Source: CAZJBH01 sp964544485 (GTDB lineage: Bacteria; Patescibacteriota; Minisyncoccia; Portnoybacterales; UBA2143). From it: a stretch of 14,080 bases of DNA. Every line of letters starts with the position of its first letter. The stretch's first letter is position 1. Positions 7,177 through 14,076 of this stretch are shown here, one piece after another. The stretch spans positions 1 to 14,080 of the forward strand of contig CAZJBH010000014.1 of the NCBI GenBank assembly GCA_964544485.1. Reading direction: 5' to 3'. The translations under genes were made by a program, and so were the position numbers. The notes below the pieces were generated by a model. That model had not been told where the DNA came from and made no database searches. It saw only the letters and a program-made list of their open reading frames with translations.

Positions 7177-7509
7177 CTAATAACTTCCAAAAGGATTTTC
7201 TTTGCCTGTATCCTCTATTTTAATCGGCCATTCGCCATAGGTCTTTAATTCTTTAAATTCAGAGTTATTAAAAAAACTGGTATCAAAATCAATCATTTCT
7301 TGAGTTTGTTCAAAAGCATTTTTATTAAATGAGCCATCTTCTTCAGGAAGCTCTCCAGAAGAAGGCTTTTCGCGTAAAAAACCAAAATAAAATACTCCGG
7401 CTATACAGATTAAAACTATTCCCAAAATCAAAATTAAAAATCTTTGTTTTTTTTCTTGAGGGGAAACAATTGCTGATTTAGATAAATTAAATGGATTTTT
7501 AAAAGACAT
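7177..7509 (-). CDS. Small single-span protein in the pilP position
   Basis: The 110-residue protein has a short cytoplasmic start, one span (about 24-44) and an acidic external tail ending in GKENPFGSY. Where diderm bacteria have pilP, after pilO and before pilB, this gene occupies the slot (6 bases after pilO, 11 before pilB). The closing NPF string recalls a motif seen near the start of the mature PilP family, but there is no lipobox and no beta domain, so it is not a normal PilP. It may bind PilO or stabilise the PilM-N-O ring in a cell without an outer-membrane secretin. Function is inferred only from position and topology. Confidence 0.8.
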   Translation of the reverse strand: MSFKNPFNLSKSAIVSPQEKKQRFLILILGIVLICIAGVFYFGFLREKPSSGELPEEDGSFNKNAFEQTQEMIDFDTSFFNNSEFKELKTYGEWPIKIEDTGKENPFGSY

Positions 7510-7515
7510 AATAGA

Positions 7516-8100
7516 TTAATTCGCGTAATAAACATCTAAGGCTAATTCATATTTAAATATTTCTAAATTTAAACTTTCATTCGCCTCTCCTTCTTGTCCA
7601 AAATTTATTGATTTAACATCCATAACTCGAATATTTTTTTCTAAATCCGATAAATAGCCTTTAAAAGCTTGATATGACCCGCTAACAGTTAAATTAACTG
7701 ATGAGCTATTAAACGCTTTTGTTTTTAAATCTTGATTTTCTTGAGATCCGGTTAAGCCAAATCCTAAATCTTTTTCTTGCTCAGAAACAAATTGAATTGC
7801 CTCAAATAAAAGACCGTTATTAACAGCTAAATTCTCAAACTGAATTAATAACTGAGGAATTTCTTTTTTATCAGGCAAAGCCAGGAAAAACTTATTAATC
7901 TCTGAGTTCATAAGCTGATAATCTTCACTTAATTCCTGAGTTTTAGCAATTAGTTTTTCCAAATCGCTTAATTCTTTTTGGCGTTCTTTAACTTCTTTAT
8001 TTAACTCAAGAACAGAAGAAAATAGTGGCCAAATTACAAATATAGCTAATAAAACAATAGCTAAAAAACTCCCTAAACTGATAAAAAATTTCTTGTTCAT
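7516..8100 (-). CDS. pilO: Type IV pilus inner-membrane component PilO
   Basis: PilO forms, with PilN, the periplasm-facing alignment ring of the pilus base. The 194-residue protein shows the family layout rather than strict motifs: a very short cytoplasmic start, one span (about 5-28), a coiled coil (about 30-75, ending near a FFLALPDKKEIPQLL string that is typical of PilO), and a C-terminal ferredoxin-like domain (about 85-190). Its ATG overlaps the pilN stop by four bases (8097-8100), implying translational coupling and equal amounts of the two partners. Assignment rests on topology, that LPDKKE-type string, and place in the pilMNO order. Confidence 0.88.
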   Translation of the reverse strand: MNKKFFISLGSFLAIVLLAIFVIWPLFSSVLELNKEVKERQKELSDLEKLIAKTQELSEDYQLMNSEINKFFLALPDKKEIPQLLIQFENLAVNNGLLFEAIQFVSEQEKDLGFGLTGSQENQDLKTKAFNSSSVNLTVSGSYQAFKGYLSDLEKNIRVMDVKSINFGQEGEANESLNLEIFKYELALDVYYAN

Positions 8101-8696
8101 TGCTTAAGTAAAGAAGGATTAAAATTAATTATTATATTAGAAGAAACTTGTCCGTTTTGGCCTATCCCGGCAGAAGAAACCTCTACACTGTTAATTCTTT
8201 TATCTTGCTCAAAAACTAAAATCTGTTTTGCTAAAACCGTATAATTTTGAGCTTGCGCGTCTAAAGAAATTTTTCCTTCATTTAAATCCGCTCCAAAATT
8301 TAGAAAATAGATATTAGGCAAAGTTAAATCCTCCAGCATTTCAAATATTTTGGTTGAATAAATCCGATTATTCAATAATTCGCTAAAATTGCTAATTCCT
8401 TTTTTAATCTTTTTAAAATCCTCTTCTAATGACAAATGACGCTGGCTTTGCAAAGATTCTATTTTTTGAGTTAATTGCTCTTTTTTTTCATTCAAAGACA
8501 AACGATACCCCCATAAGCCCAAAGTCAATAAAACCAATAAAATAAAAACAATAAATAAGAATTTTGACCAATTCGCAATCAAAAATACAAAGCTATTTCC
8601 AATCTTTCCTAGCTTTTTTTTAGAAAAATCAATCGGATTATTTTTATCTTTTTTGTCTTGATTGTATTTTTCCGGCATTAACTTTATATCATCCAT
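8097..8696 (-). CDS. pilN: Type IV pilus inner-membrane component PilN
   Basis: PilN couples cytoplasmic PilM to the PilN-PilO ring. The 199-residue protein begins with IKLMPEKY (4-11), the counterpart of the INLLP peptide that docks into PilM. It continues with a longer than usual lysine-rich cytoplasmic linker (12-33), one span (about 45-65), a coiled coil (67-90) and a C-terminal alpha/beta domain. It starts 20 bases after the pilM stop and overlaps pilO by four bases. The ATG at 8696 lacks a Shine-Dalgarno site. Confidence 0.88.
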   Translation of the reverse strand: MDDIKLMPEKYNQDKKDKNNPIDFSKKKLGKIGNSFVFLIANWSKFLFIVFILLVLLTLGLWGYRLSLNEKKEQLTQKIESLQSQRHLSLEEDFKKIKKGISNFSELLNNRIYSTKIFEMLEDLTLPNIYFLNFGADLNEGKISLDAQAQNYTVLAKQILVFEQDKRINSVEVSSAGIGQNGQVSSNIIINFNPSLLKQ

Positions 8697-8716
8697 AAAC
8701 TAAAAACTAATTAAAT

Positions 8717-9769
8717 TTAACGCATGGCCAGTCCAACAGCTACAGCCATTGAGGGGCCAATATTTTTAATAACAGGATTGAGTTTTTCAGGATAAGCCAC
8801 TCGCGCAAAAGGATTTCCAGCAACAACCTCCAATCCTATTTTCTCAGACAAATAATTGCTGAATCCGGTTATTTCCGAACCTCCGCCAGCTAAAATGCAT
8901 TTTTCAACATTCTTGCCATATTTCTTTTGATAATCATCAACGATTCTTTTTACTTCTATCATAGCTGGGCCTAAAACTTCATTAATTATTCCTTTTACCT
9001 TAACATTTTCATTTTGGGAAAAATCTTTTTTTAAATTCTCAGCTTGGTTTAATTCCATCTCTAATTTATCAGCTATCTTTTTAGTTAAATTAACTCCGCC
9101 TATTTCTAAATTATGAGAAAGCCAAACATATCCTTCATTAATAATACTTAAATTAATTGAACGAGCGCCTAAGTCAATTAGAAGACTAGTACTTTTATCA
9201 TTACCGATTAATGACCTAACTAAACTAAAAGTTTCTTCTTCAATTGAATTAATTTTCAAACCAGTTAATTGAGATATTTTTTTGTAATCAGCCAAAACCT
9301 TTTTAGGAGCAGCGACTAATAAGACTTTGATTTGATCGTCGCTACCTTCTTTTTCTTGCGGACGGCTAACTACGCTCCAATCTAGAACCACCTCTGAAAT
9401 AGGAATTGGGACATACTTTTGAGCTTCATAAGGAACTGCTGAAGCTAATTCTTTATCAGACATATTCGGGAAAGCAGCCAAAGTAGAAAAATTAAAAGCC
9501 ACGGGTATGGAAAAATAAGCCTGCTGCGTTTTTATTTCTGCCTGCTTTAAAATTTGCTTAATTAGCTGAGCTACTTCCTCTACCGGAATTAAAAAAGATT
9601 TCAGCCCAACTTGATATTTATTCTCTTCCAGGTATTTTTCTAAAGAATAAACAGCATAATTATTCAACTTATATCGCTCATCTTCTTTTGCTAATTCAAC
9701 TAATTTAATAGCTGATGCGCCAATATCAATACCTAAAAAAGTTTTTGGCTTATTTCTAAACAAAAACAT
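8717..9769 (-). CDS. pilM: Actin-like type IV pilus assembly protein PilM
   Basis: PilM is a cytoplasmic actin-fold ATPase that binds the N-terminal tail of PilN and helps recruit the motor ATPases. From the start chosen, the protein has 350 residues, normal for the family. Motifs are phosphate 1 LGIDIGASAIKLVEL (12-26), AVPYEAQKYVPIP (111-123, the PilM hallmark), phosphate 2 LLIDLGARSINL (197-208) and the adenosine motif ILAGGGSEITGF (292-303). The frame stays open 19 codons upstream to 9826, but that extension adds a hydrophobic tail foreign to PilM and overlaps the promoter at 9783-9812, so the ATG at 9769 is preferred. It is the first gene of the pilus operon and is divergent from comF. 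Confidence 0.94.
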   Translation of the reverse strand: MFLFRNKPKTFLGIDIGASAIKLVELAKEDERYKLNNYAVYSLEKYLEENKYQVGLKSFLIPVEEVAQLIKQILKQAEIKTQQAYFSIPVAFNFSTLAAFPNMSDKELASAVPYEAQKYVPIPISEVVLDWSVVSRPQEKEGSDDQIKVLLVAAPKKVLADYKKISQLTGLKINSIEEETFSLVRSLIGNDKSTSLLIDLGARSINLSIINEGYVWLSHNLEIGGVNLTKKIADKLEMELNQAENLKKDFSQNENVKVKGIINEVLGPAMIEVKRIVDDYQKKYGKNVEKCILAGGGSEITGFSNYLSEKIGLEVVAGNPFARVAYPEKLNPVIKNIGPSMAVAVGLAMR

Positions 9770-9782
9770 TTTAATTATTTTA

Positions 9783-9812
9783 AGTATAGCATACAAAAAC
9801 CTTCTGCCACAA
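9783..9812 (-). promoter_or_regulatory. Extended -10 promoter of the pilus operon
   Basis: On the minus strand TTGTGG (9807-9812) lies 18 bases before TATACT (9783-9788), and the -10 is preceded by TG plus one base (TGCTATACT), an extended -10. Transcription would begin about 7-10 bases before the pilM ATG at 9769, giving a nearly leaderless message. No other good promoter is seen until the one proposed before the major pilin, so this should drive the whole pilM-to-pilC run. Confidence 0.65.
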
Positions 9813-9855
9813 AAAAAGATATCCACAACAGAATGATTATGATAAAATTAATTAC

Positions 9856-10512
9856 ATGATAAATAAATTAATTAATTTACTTTTCCCCAAGGCCTGCTTA
9901 GGCTGCAATCAGCCAGGAAGTTTTTTATGTTCAAACTGTTTTAAACAAATTCCAATCAATCAAAAATCAATTTTGAAAACAAGCCATCTTGATCCTTTAA
10001 CCAAAATTATTATCACCAGCGAATACAATCATTTTTTAACTAAAAAACTTATCCACACCTGCAAATACAAGTTTATTCAGGAATTAATCGAACCGCTCGC
10101 CTGGCTAATGATAAAAAAATTAAAACAAATTAATTTGCCTAGAAAAACTATTTTAATTCCGATTCCGCTCCATCAGCGCCGCTTAAAATGGAGAGGGTTT
10201 AATCAATCTCAGCTTATTGCTAAAAAAATAAGCCAAGAATTAAATTTTGATTTAGCAGATCAAATAATTCTCAAACAAAAAAATACTCTCCCTCAAGTTA
10301 AGCTCAATCAACCAGAACAAAGGCAAAAAAATTTAAAACAAGCTTTTAAATTGAATTTTAAATTAATTGATTCAAAATATTTTCAAAATAAAACTTTTCT
10401 TTTGATTGATGATGTTGTCACTACCGGAACTACTTTACAAGAATGCGCCAAAACTTTAAAAATACTAAAACCGAAACAAATTCAAGCCGCAGTCATCGCC
10501 CATGCTGAATAA
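9856..10512 (+). CDS. comF: ComF family protein (phosphoribosyltransferase-like competence protein)
   Basis: ComF proteins are cytoplasmic partners in natural transformation, acting on single-stranded DNA after pilus-mediated uptake; in other bacteria they bind PriA and DprA. The 218 residues carry the N-terminal zinc finger C14, C17, C25, C28, then RRLKWRGFNQSQLIAK (108-123), and the phosphoribosyltransferase PRPP loop LLIDDVVTTGTT (182-193). The length fits the family. The gene is divergent from the pilus operon, with 86 bases between starts. A TATGAT at 9838-9843 could be its -10, with no convincing -35, which would make the mRNA almost leaderless. No Shine-Dalgarno site precedes the ATG at 9856. 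The neighbourhood supports a DNA-uptake role. Confidence 0.93.
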   Translation: MINKLINLLFPKACLGCNQPGSFLCSNCFKQIPINQKSILKTSHLDPLTKIIITSEYNHFLTKKLIHTCKYKFIQELIEPLAWLMIKKLKQINLPRKTILIPIPLHQRRLKWRGFNQSQLIAKKISQELNFDLADQIILKQKNTLPQVKLNQPEQRQKNLKQAFKLNFKLIDSKYFQNKTFLLIDDVVTTGTTLQECAKTLKILKPKQIQAAVIAHAE

Positions 10513-10520
10513 CAAAACAC

Positions 10521-10549
10521 TTGAAGAAAGAGATAAAATAAGGTATATT
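10521..10549 (+). promoter_or_regulatory. Promoter of the tRNA-Ser pair and following genes
   Basis: TTGAAG (10521-10526) and TATATT (10544-10549) are separated by exactly 17 bases, and transcription would begin about 7 bases before the first tRNA. It starts 8 bases after the comF stop. Because no other promoter or terminator is evident before recG, it may drive both tRNA-Ser genes, the 10756 gene, tRNA-Arg and recG. Confidence 0.7.
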
Positions 10550-10562
10550 TAATTTATTGACA

Positions 10563-10652
<90 letters not shown>

Positions 10653-10661
10653 ATTTAATTA

Positions 10662-10751
10662 GGTGGGATGCCGGAGCGGACGAACGGGGCGGTCTTGAAA
10701 ACCGCTGTCGTCTTTTGATGACCGGGGGTTCGAATCCCTCTCCCACCGCCA
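10662..10751 (+). tRNA. tRNA-Ser (anticodon UGA)
   Basis: Acceptor GGTGGGA (10662-10668) pairs with TCCCACC (10741-10747), discriminator G, encoded CCA at 10749-10751. The anticodon stem GCGGT/ACCGC holds loop CTTGAAA with anticodon TGA at 10696-10698. The long variable arm (GTCGTC, TTTT loop, GATGAC) again marks serine. The D arm is identical to that of the tRNA 9 bases upstream, so the two look like a diverged tandem duplicate. The next gene's ATG begins four bases after the CCA end. Confidence 0.97.
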
Positions 10752-10755
10752 ATTT

Positions 10756-11226
10756 ATGACCGAATCAAAAAAAACTAAAATTTCCTGGCAAGCCCCGGAA
10801 TATGAATATTATCCAAAAAACAAAAATTGGCTTGTCATTGCTTGTATAATCGCCGGACTTTTATTTGCCTTTGGAATCTATTTTAAAAACTATTTATTTT
10901 CCTTACTTGTCGGCTTAAGTTTTTTTGCTGTAACAGTTTATGCTTTTCGCAAGCCGGAAGAAATTAATATTTCAATCACTTCTCAAGGGATAAAAATCAA
11001 AAACACCTTATACAAATACGAAAATCTAAGTTCTTTTTGGATTTTTTATGATCCGCCAGTTAAAGAATTAAGCCTTAGAAGCAAGAAATTAGCCATGCCA
11101 TATATTAAAATACAATTAGCTAATGAAGATCCGAATAAAATCAGAAAAACTTTAATTAATTATCTTCCGGAAAAAAAACACAAAGAATCAAATATAGAGA
11201 ATATTGCCCGCCAGTTAAAATTCTAA
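10756..11226 (+). CDS. Conserved-looking membrane protein with two spans and a PH-like tail, function unknown
   Basis: The 156-residue protein begins with a short tail containing SWQAPEYEYYPKNKNW (10-25), then two closely spaced spans (about 25-43 and 46-64), followed by a soluble alternating beta pattern (NISITSQGIKIKNTLYKYEN) and an amphipathic C-terminal helix. This resembles the two-span plus bacterial-PH-domain arrangement, with the soluble part in the cytoplasm. I do not recognise a named family. The ATG at 10756 is fixed because any earlier start would lie inside tRNA-Ser(UGA). There is no Shine-Dalgarno site and the leader after tRNA processing would be only four bases. It ends 8 bases before tRNA-Arg. 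Confidence 0.85.
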   Translation: MTESKKTKISWQAPEYEYYPKNKNWLVIACIIAGLLFAFGIYFKNYLFSLLVGLSFFAVTVYAFRKPEEINISITSQGIKIKNTLYKYENLSSFWIFYDPPVKELSLRSKKLAMPYIKIQLANEDPNKIRKTLINYLPEKKHKESNIENIARQLKF

Positions 11227-11234
11227 TAATTTTT

Positions 11235-11308
11235 GTCCTCGTAGCTCAGCTGGATAGAGCGTCCCGTTGCGGACGGGGAGGCCGCAGGTTCGAGTCCTGC
11301 CGAGGATG
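11235..11308 (+). tRNA. tRNA-Arg (anticodon GCG)
   Basis: Acceptor GTCCTCG (11235-11241) pairs with CGAGGAT (11301-11307), with a G-U at the first pair and discriminator G11308. The D arm GCTC/GAGC has the A20 base expected for arginine. The anticodon stem TCCCG/CGGGG holds loop TTGCGGA, giving anticodon GCG (11269-11271). The T arm is GCAGG-TTCGAGT-CCTGC. CCA is not encoded: the next bases are CTA, so CCA must be added after processing, unlike in the two tRNA-Ser genes. The GCG anticodon is unusual, since bacteria normally read CGU/CGC with ACG modified to inosine. Confidence 0.95.
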
Positions 11309-11311
11309 CTA

Positions 11312-13408
11312 ATGTTAACACTTGACTCTAAAATTGAACAGCTTAATAAGATTGGTCCCGTTTACCAAAAAAGGCTAACTAAACTTGGTATTAAAACTAT
11401 ACGGGATCTTTTTTTTCATTTTCCGCATCGCTATGAAGATTTCAGCCAAATTAAGCCAATCAGCCAAATTAAGTTAGGAGAAAAAACAGTTATTCAAGGC
11501 ATTATCAAACAAATTCAAAATACTCGTACCTGGCAGAAAAGGATAACTCTTACCGAAGCTTTAATTCAAGACAAATCAGGAACAATTAAAGCAATTTGGT
11601 TTAATCAGCCTTTTTTAATTAATAGTTTAAAAACCGGGAAAAAGGTTAATCTAGCAGGTAAAATTATCTTTAAAGACAAAACCCTGCTCATTTCCAATCC
11701 GATTCATGAAATCATTACTCCTTACAAACATCCAACTCATACTCAAAGACTAGTTCCGATTTACCATGAAACGAGCGGACTTTCTTCCCGCTATCTCCGT
11801 TTTATCATCCGGTCAGTTTTAAGCTTAGCCAATCGATTTACTGAATTTCTGCCCGGATTAGTCCTAAAAGAATACCAATTAATCAATTTATCTCAAGCAA
11901 TTAGACAAATTCATTTTCCTGATAATTTAAAATCAGCTGAACAAGCTCGACAAAGACTGGCTTTTAATGAACTTTTTTTAACCCAACTAACAACTCTTTC
12001 TCAAAAACAAAAAATTAAACAAAAGTCAGCTTTAAAAATTAATTTTAATCAAAAATTGATTAAATCTTTTGTTGATCAGCTTCCTTTTAAATTAACCGAT
12101 AGCCAAAGAATTGCTGCCTGGGAAATTTTTCAGGATTTGCAAAAACCGCAACCAATGAACCGCTTAATTAATGGAGATGTCGGCTCTGGCAAAACTGTTT
12201 TAGCTATCATGGCTGCTTTGCAAACCAGCCAAGCCGGATATCAAACAGCAATTATGGCGCCGACCGAAATACTTGCTTGCCAGCACTTCAAGGCTTTTCA
12301 AAAATTGCTAAAACAAAACAAATTAAAAATCGGGCTTTTAACCGGATCAGATATTCAAACAGATGGAATTTCAATTCCTAAATTAAGCAAAAACAAACAA
12401 CGTCTTTGGCTTAAGCAACAAATCAAACAAGGTAAAATTAATATTTTAATCGGCACTCACGCTTTAATCCAGGAAAGCGTTTCTTTCAAGAATTTGGCTT
12501 TAGCGATTATTGATGAACAGCATCGTTTTGGAGTAGCTCAGCGAGCCGCGCTGCAGAATAAGATTTATCAGCTTAAAGATAATTTGCCTGCAATTCCCCA
12601 TCTTTTATCAATGACCGCTACGCCAATCCCCAGAACCTTAACTTTAACTATTTACGGCGACTTAGATATTTCCTTAATCAAAGAATTGCCTAAAGGAAGA
12701 AAAAAAATCATTACTCAAATAATTAATCCTGAAGAACGCCAGCAAACCTATAATTTCATCAAACAAAAAATCAAGCAAAAAAATCAGGTTTTTGTAATTT
12801 GCCCATTGATTGATTCTTCAGATAAATTAGGCGTTAAATCAGTTACTCAAGAATATGAAAATTTAACTAGCCAAATTTTTCCAGAATTTAAAATAGAAAT
12901 GTTACACGGCAAATTAAAACCAAAAGAAAAAGAAAAAATCATGAATGATTTTCAAAAAGGGAAAACAGATATTCTAATCTCTACTTCAGTTGTAGAAGTT
13001 GGCGTAGATGTGCCTCAGGCAAATTTAATGATTATTGAAGGAGCCGATCGTTTTGGCTTGGCCCAACTTCATCAATTTAGAGGAAGAATCGGAAGGGGTA
13101 AAAAACAAGCTTTTTGTTTTCTTTTTTCTGAATCGCCCAATCAAAAAACAAATCAGCGCCTGAAAGCAATTTTAAAAGCCAAAGATGGTTTTGAATTAGC
13201 GGAAAAAGATTTAAAACTGCGCGGCCCCGGAGAATTCATTGGCGCCCGGCAATCAGGCCTGCCTAATCTAACTATGGCTTCTTTAGACGATCTAGAATTA
13301 ATTAAACAATCTCGTCAAGCCGCTAAAACAACCCTAGAACAAAATTTATTTAATCCAGCTCTGCAAAAACAACTTAAACAATTTGAAGAATTAATTCATT
13401 TAGAATGA
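11312..13408 (+). CDS. recG: ATP-dependent DNA helicase RecG
   Basis: RecG is a branch-migration helicase that remodels stalled forks and recombination intermediates. The 698-residue protein has the N-terminal wedge/OB domain (about 1-180, with KIGPVYQKRLTKLGI and LFFHFPHRYED), then helicase motifs: GDVGSGKT (288-295), DEQH (401-404), SMTATPIPRT (433-442) and QFRGRIGRG (588-596), followed by the RecG tail with LRGPGEFIGARQSGLP. The length matches the family. The frame is open upstream to 11267, but that stretch and an ATG at 11306 lie inside tRNA-Arg, so the ATG at 11312 is chosen. It lies three bases after the tRNA body and has no Shine-Dalgarno site. RecG beside comF and a pilus operon fits processing of incoming DNA, though recG is also a housekeeping gene. 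Confidence 0.96.
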   Translation: MLTLDSKIEQLNKIGPVYQKRLTKLGIKTIRDLFFHFPHRYEDFSQIKPISQIKLGEKTVIQGIIKQIQNTRTWQKRITLTEALIQDKSGTIKAIWFNQPFLINSLKTGKKVNLAGKIIFKDKTLLISNPIHEIITPYKHPTHTQRLVPIYHETSGLSSRYLRFIIRSVLSLANRFTEFLPGLVLKEYQLINLSQAIRQIHFPDNLKSAEQARQRLAFNELFLTQLTTLSQKQKIKQKSALKINFNQKLIKSFVDQLPFKLTDSQRIAAWEIFQDLQKPQPMNRLINGDVGSGKTVLAIMAALQTSQAGYQTAIMAPTEILACQHFKAFQKLLKQNKLKIGLLTGSDIQTDGISIPKLSKNKQRLWLKQQIKQGKINILIGTHALIQESVSFKNLALAIIDEQHRFGVAQRAALQNKIYQLKDNLPAIPHLLSMTATPIPRTLTLTIYGDLDISLIKELPKGRKKIITQIINPEERQQTYNFIKQKIKQKNQVFVICPLIDSSDKLGVKSVTQEYENLTSQIFPEFKIEMLHGKLKPKEKEKIMNDFQKGKTDILISTSVVEVGVDVPQANLMIIEGADRFGLAQLHQFRGRIGRGKKQAFCFLFSESPNQKTNQRLKAILKAKDGFELAEKDLKLRGPGEFIGARQSGLPNLTMASLDDLELIKQSRQAAKTTLEQNLFNPALQKQLKQFEELIHLE

Positions 13409-13409
13409 A

Positions 13410-13437
13410 TTGACAGAATAAAAAAATAAGATATACT
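13410..13437 (+). promoter_or_regulatory. Near-consensus promoter of the DksA/TraR-like gene
   Basis: A perfect -35 TTGACA (13410-13415) is followed after 16 bases by TATACT (13432-13437). It begins two bases after the recG stop. Transcription should start near 13444, giving a leader of about 48 bases. It is the closest match to consensus in the window. Confidence 0.75.
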
Positions 13438-13479
13438 AAAATTAAGACAGGGGAAAATATTAACCTTATAGTTCTTTTG

Positions 13480-13486
13480 AAAGGAG
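13480..13486 (+). promoter_or_regulatory. Strong Shine-Dalgarno site of the DksA/TraR-like gene
   Basis: AAAGGAG lies five bases before the ATG at 13492. It rules out the upstream TTG at 13477, which overlaps the site, and is one of only two clear sites in the window. Confidence 0.88.
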
Positions 13487-13491
13487 AAATT

Positions 13492-13962
13492 ATGATTCAA
13501 TGGCAACATCCAGAGATAGGCAGAAACCAAGCTGAAAGACTGCTCATAGCAAGAGAAAAACATATGACTAAAGACTACTGGAAAGGAGCTCGAGCAGATT
13601 TCTTGGGAGATCTCAGAAGCGAATATCAAAACCATGGATTTAATTGTTACAGGGATCAGCCTAGCATTCATGAAAAACGGGAAAACGGACTTAGTAAAGT
13701 GATTCAAAATACTGACTTGGCTTGGCGGAAAATACAAAATGGAACATGGGGTATTTGCGAAGAATGCAAAGAGCCAATCTCTAAAAAAAGGCTGGAAATC
13801 ATGCCAGAAGCGCGTGAATGCATTTTTTGTAAAACTCTTTCAAAGATCCCTGAACCAGCAAGGGGTATTGCCGAACAAGCAATTTTTGAAAAAAATTGGG
13901 ATAAAATACTTTTTATTAAAAAATCCTTCAACATAAATCTTGCCCCTCTTATTTCTGCCTGA
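13492..13962 (+). CDS. DksA/TraR-type C4 zinc-finger protein
   Basis: The 156-residue protein has the zinc finger of the DksA/TraR family: IQNGTWGICEECKEPISKKR followed by LEIMPEARECIFCK, with C89, C92, C110 and C113. Family members bind RNA polymerase through its secondary channel and alter promoter choice, often with ppGpp. Here the helices before the finger (about 10-80) lack an obvious coiled-coil tip with the paired aspartates of E. coli DksA, and there is an extra 40-residue tail after the finger, so the exact role is open. The start at 13492 follows a good Shine-Dalgarno site. It has its own near-consensus promoter, suggesting high expression. Several small finger proteins of this type occur in candidate-phyla genomes. 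Confidence 0.85.
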   Translation: MIQWQHPEIGRNQAERLLIAREKHMTKDYWKGARADFLGDLRSEYQNHGFNCYRDQPSIHEKRENGLSKVIQNTDLAWRKIQNGTWGICEECKEPISKKRLEIMPEARECIFCKTLSKIPEPARGIAEQAIFEKNWDKILFIKKSFNINLAPLISA

Positions 13963-13966
13963 TGGT

Positions 13967-14034
13967 CGGGTGGGTGATCATAAAATCCTAGGACCACCCG
14001 CCCATTAGACAGGGCAACTAAAAATCCCTCTGTC
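13967..14034 (+). other. Tandem, partly competing RNA hairpins
   Basis: CGGGTGG (13967-13973) pairs with CCACCCG (13994-14000). GACAGGG (14008-14014) pairs with the 3' arm at 14027-14034 with one bulged T. A shorter GCCC (14000-14003)/GGGC (14012-14015) pairing would compete with both. They lie directly between the DksA/TraR-like stop and the terminator, so they may be a structured 3' UTR or part of a leader RNA for a gene to the right. Confidence 0.5.
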
Positions 14035-14040
14035 GATATA

Positions 14041-14076
14041 GCCGGGAACGAAAATCGTTTCCGGCTTTTTCTTTTT
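14041..14076 (+). terminator. Intrinsic terminator
   Basis: An 11-base stem, GCCGGGAACGA (14041-14051) with TCGTTTCCGGC (14055-14065) and one G-T pair, closes a three-base loop and is followed by TTTTTCTTTTT. It is the best intrinsic terminator in the window and ends transcription of the DksA/TraR-like gene. Confidence 0.93.

Noticed and set aside
9838..9843. TATGAT as a comF -10 box
   Set aside because: No acceptable -35 at 16-18 bases upstream and the background is AT-rich; noted only within the comF entry.
11267..11311. Upstream starts for recG at 11267 and 11306
   Set aside because: Both fall inside the folded tRNA-Arg gene, and the extra residues do not resemble RecG.
13396..13997. Frames opposite or out of phase with the DksA/TraR-like gene
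   Set aside because: The C4 zinc-finger frame has promoter, ribosome site and family motifs; the others overlap it, the promoter or the hairpin region and show none.
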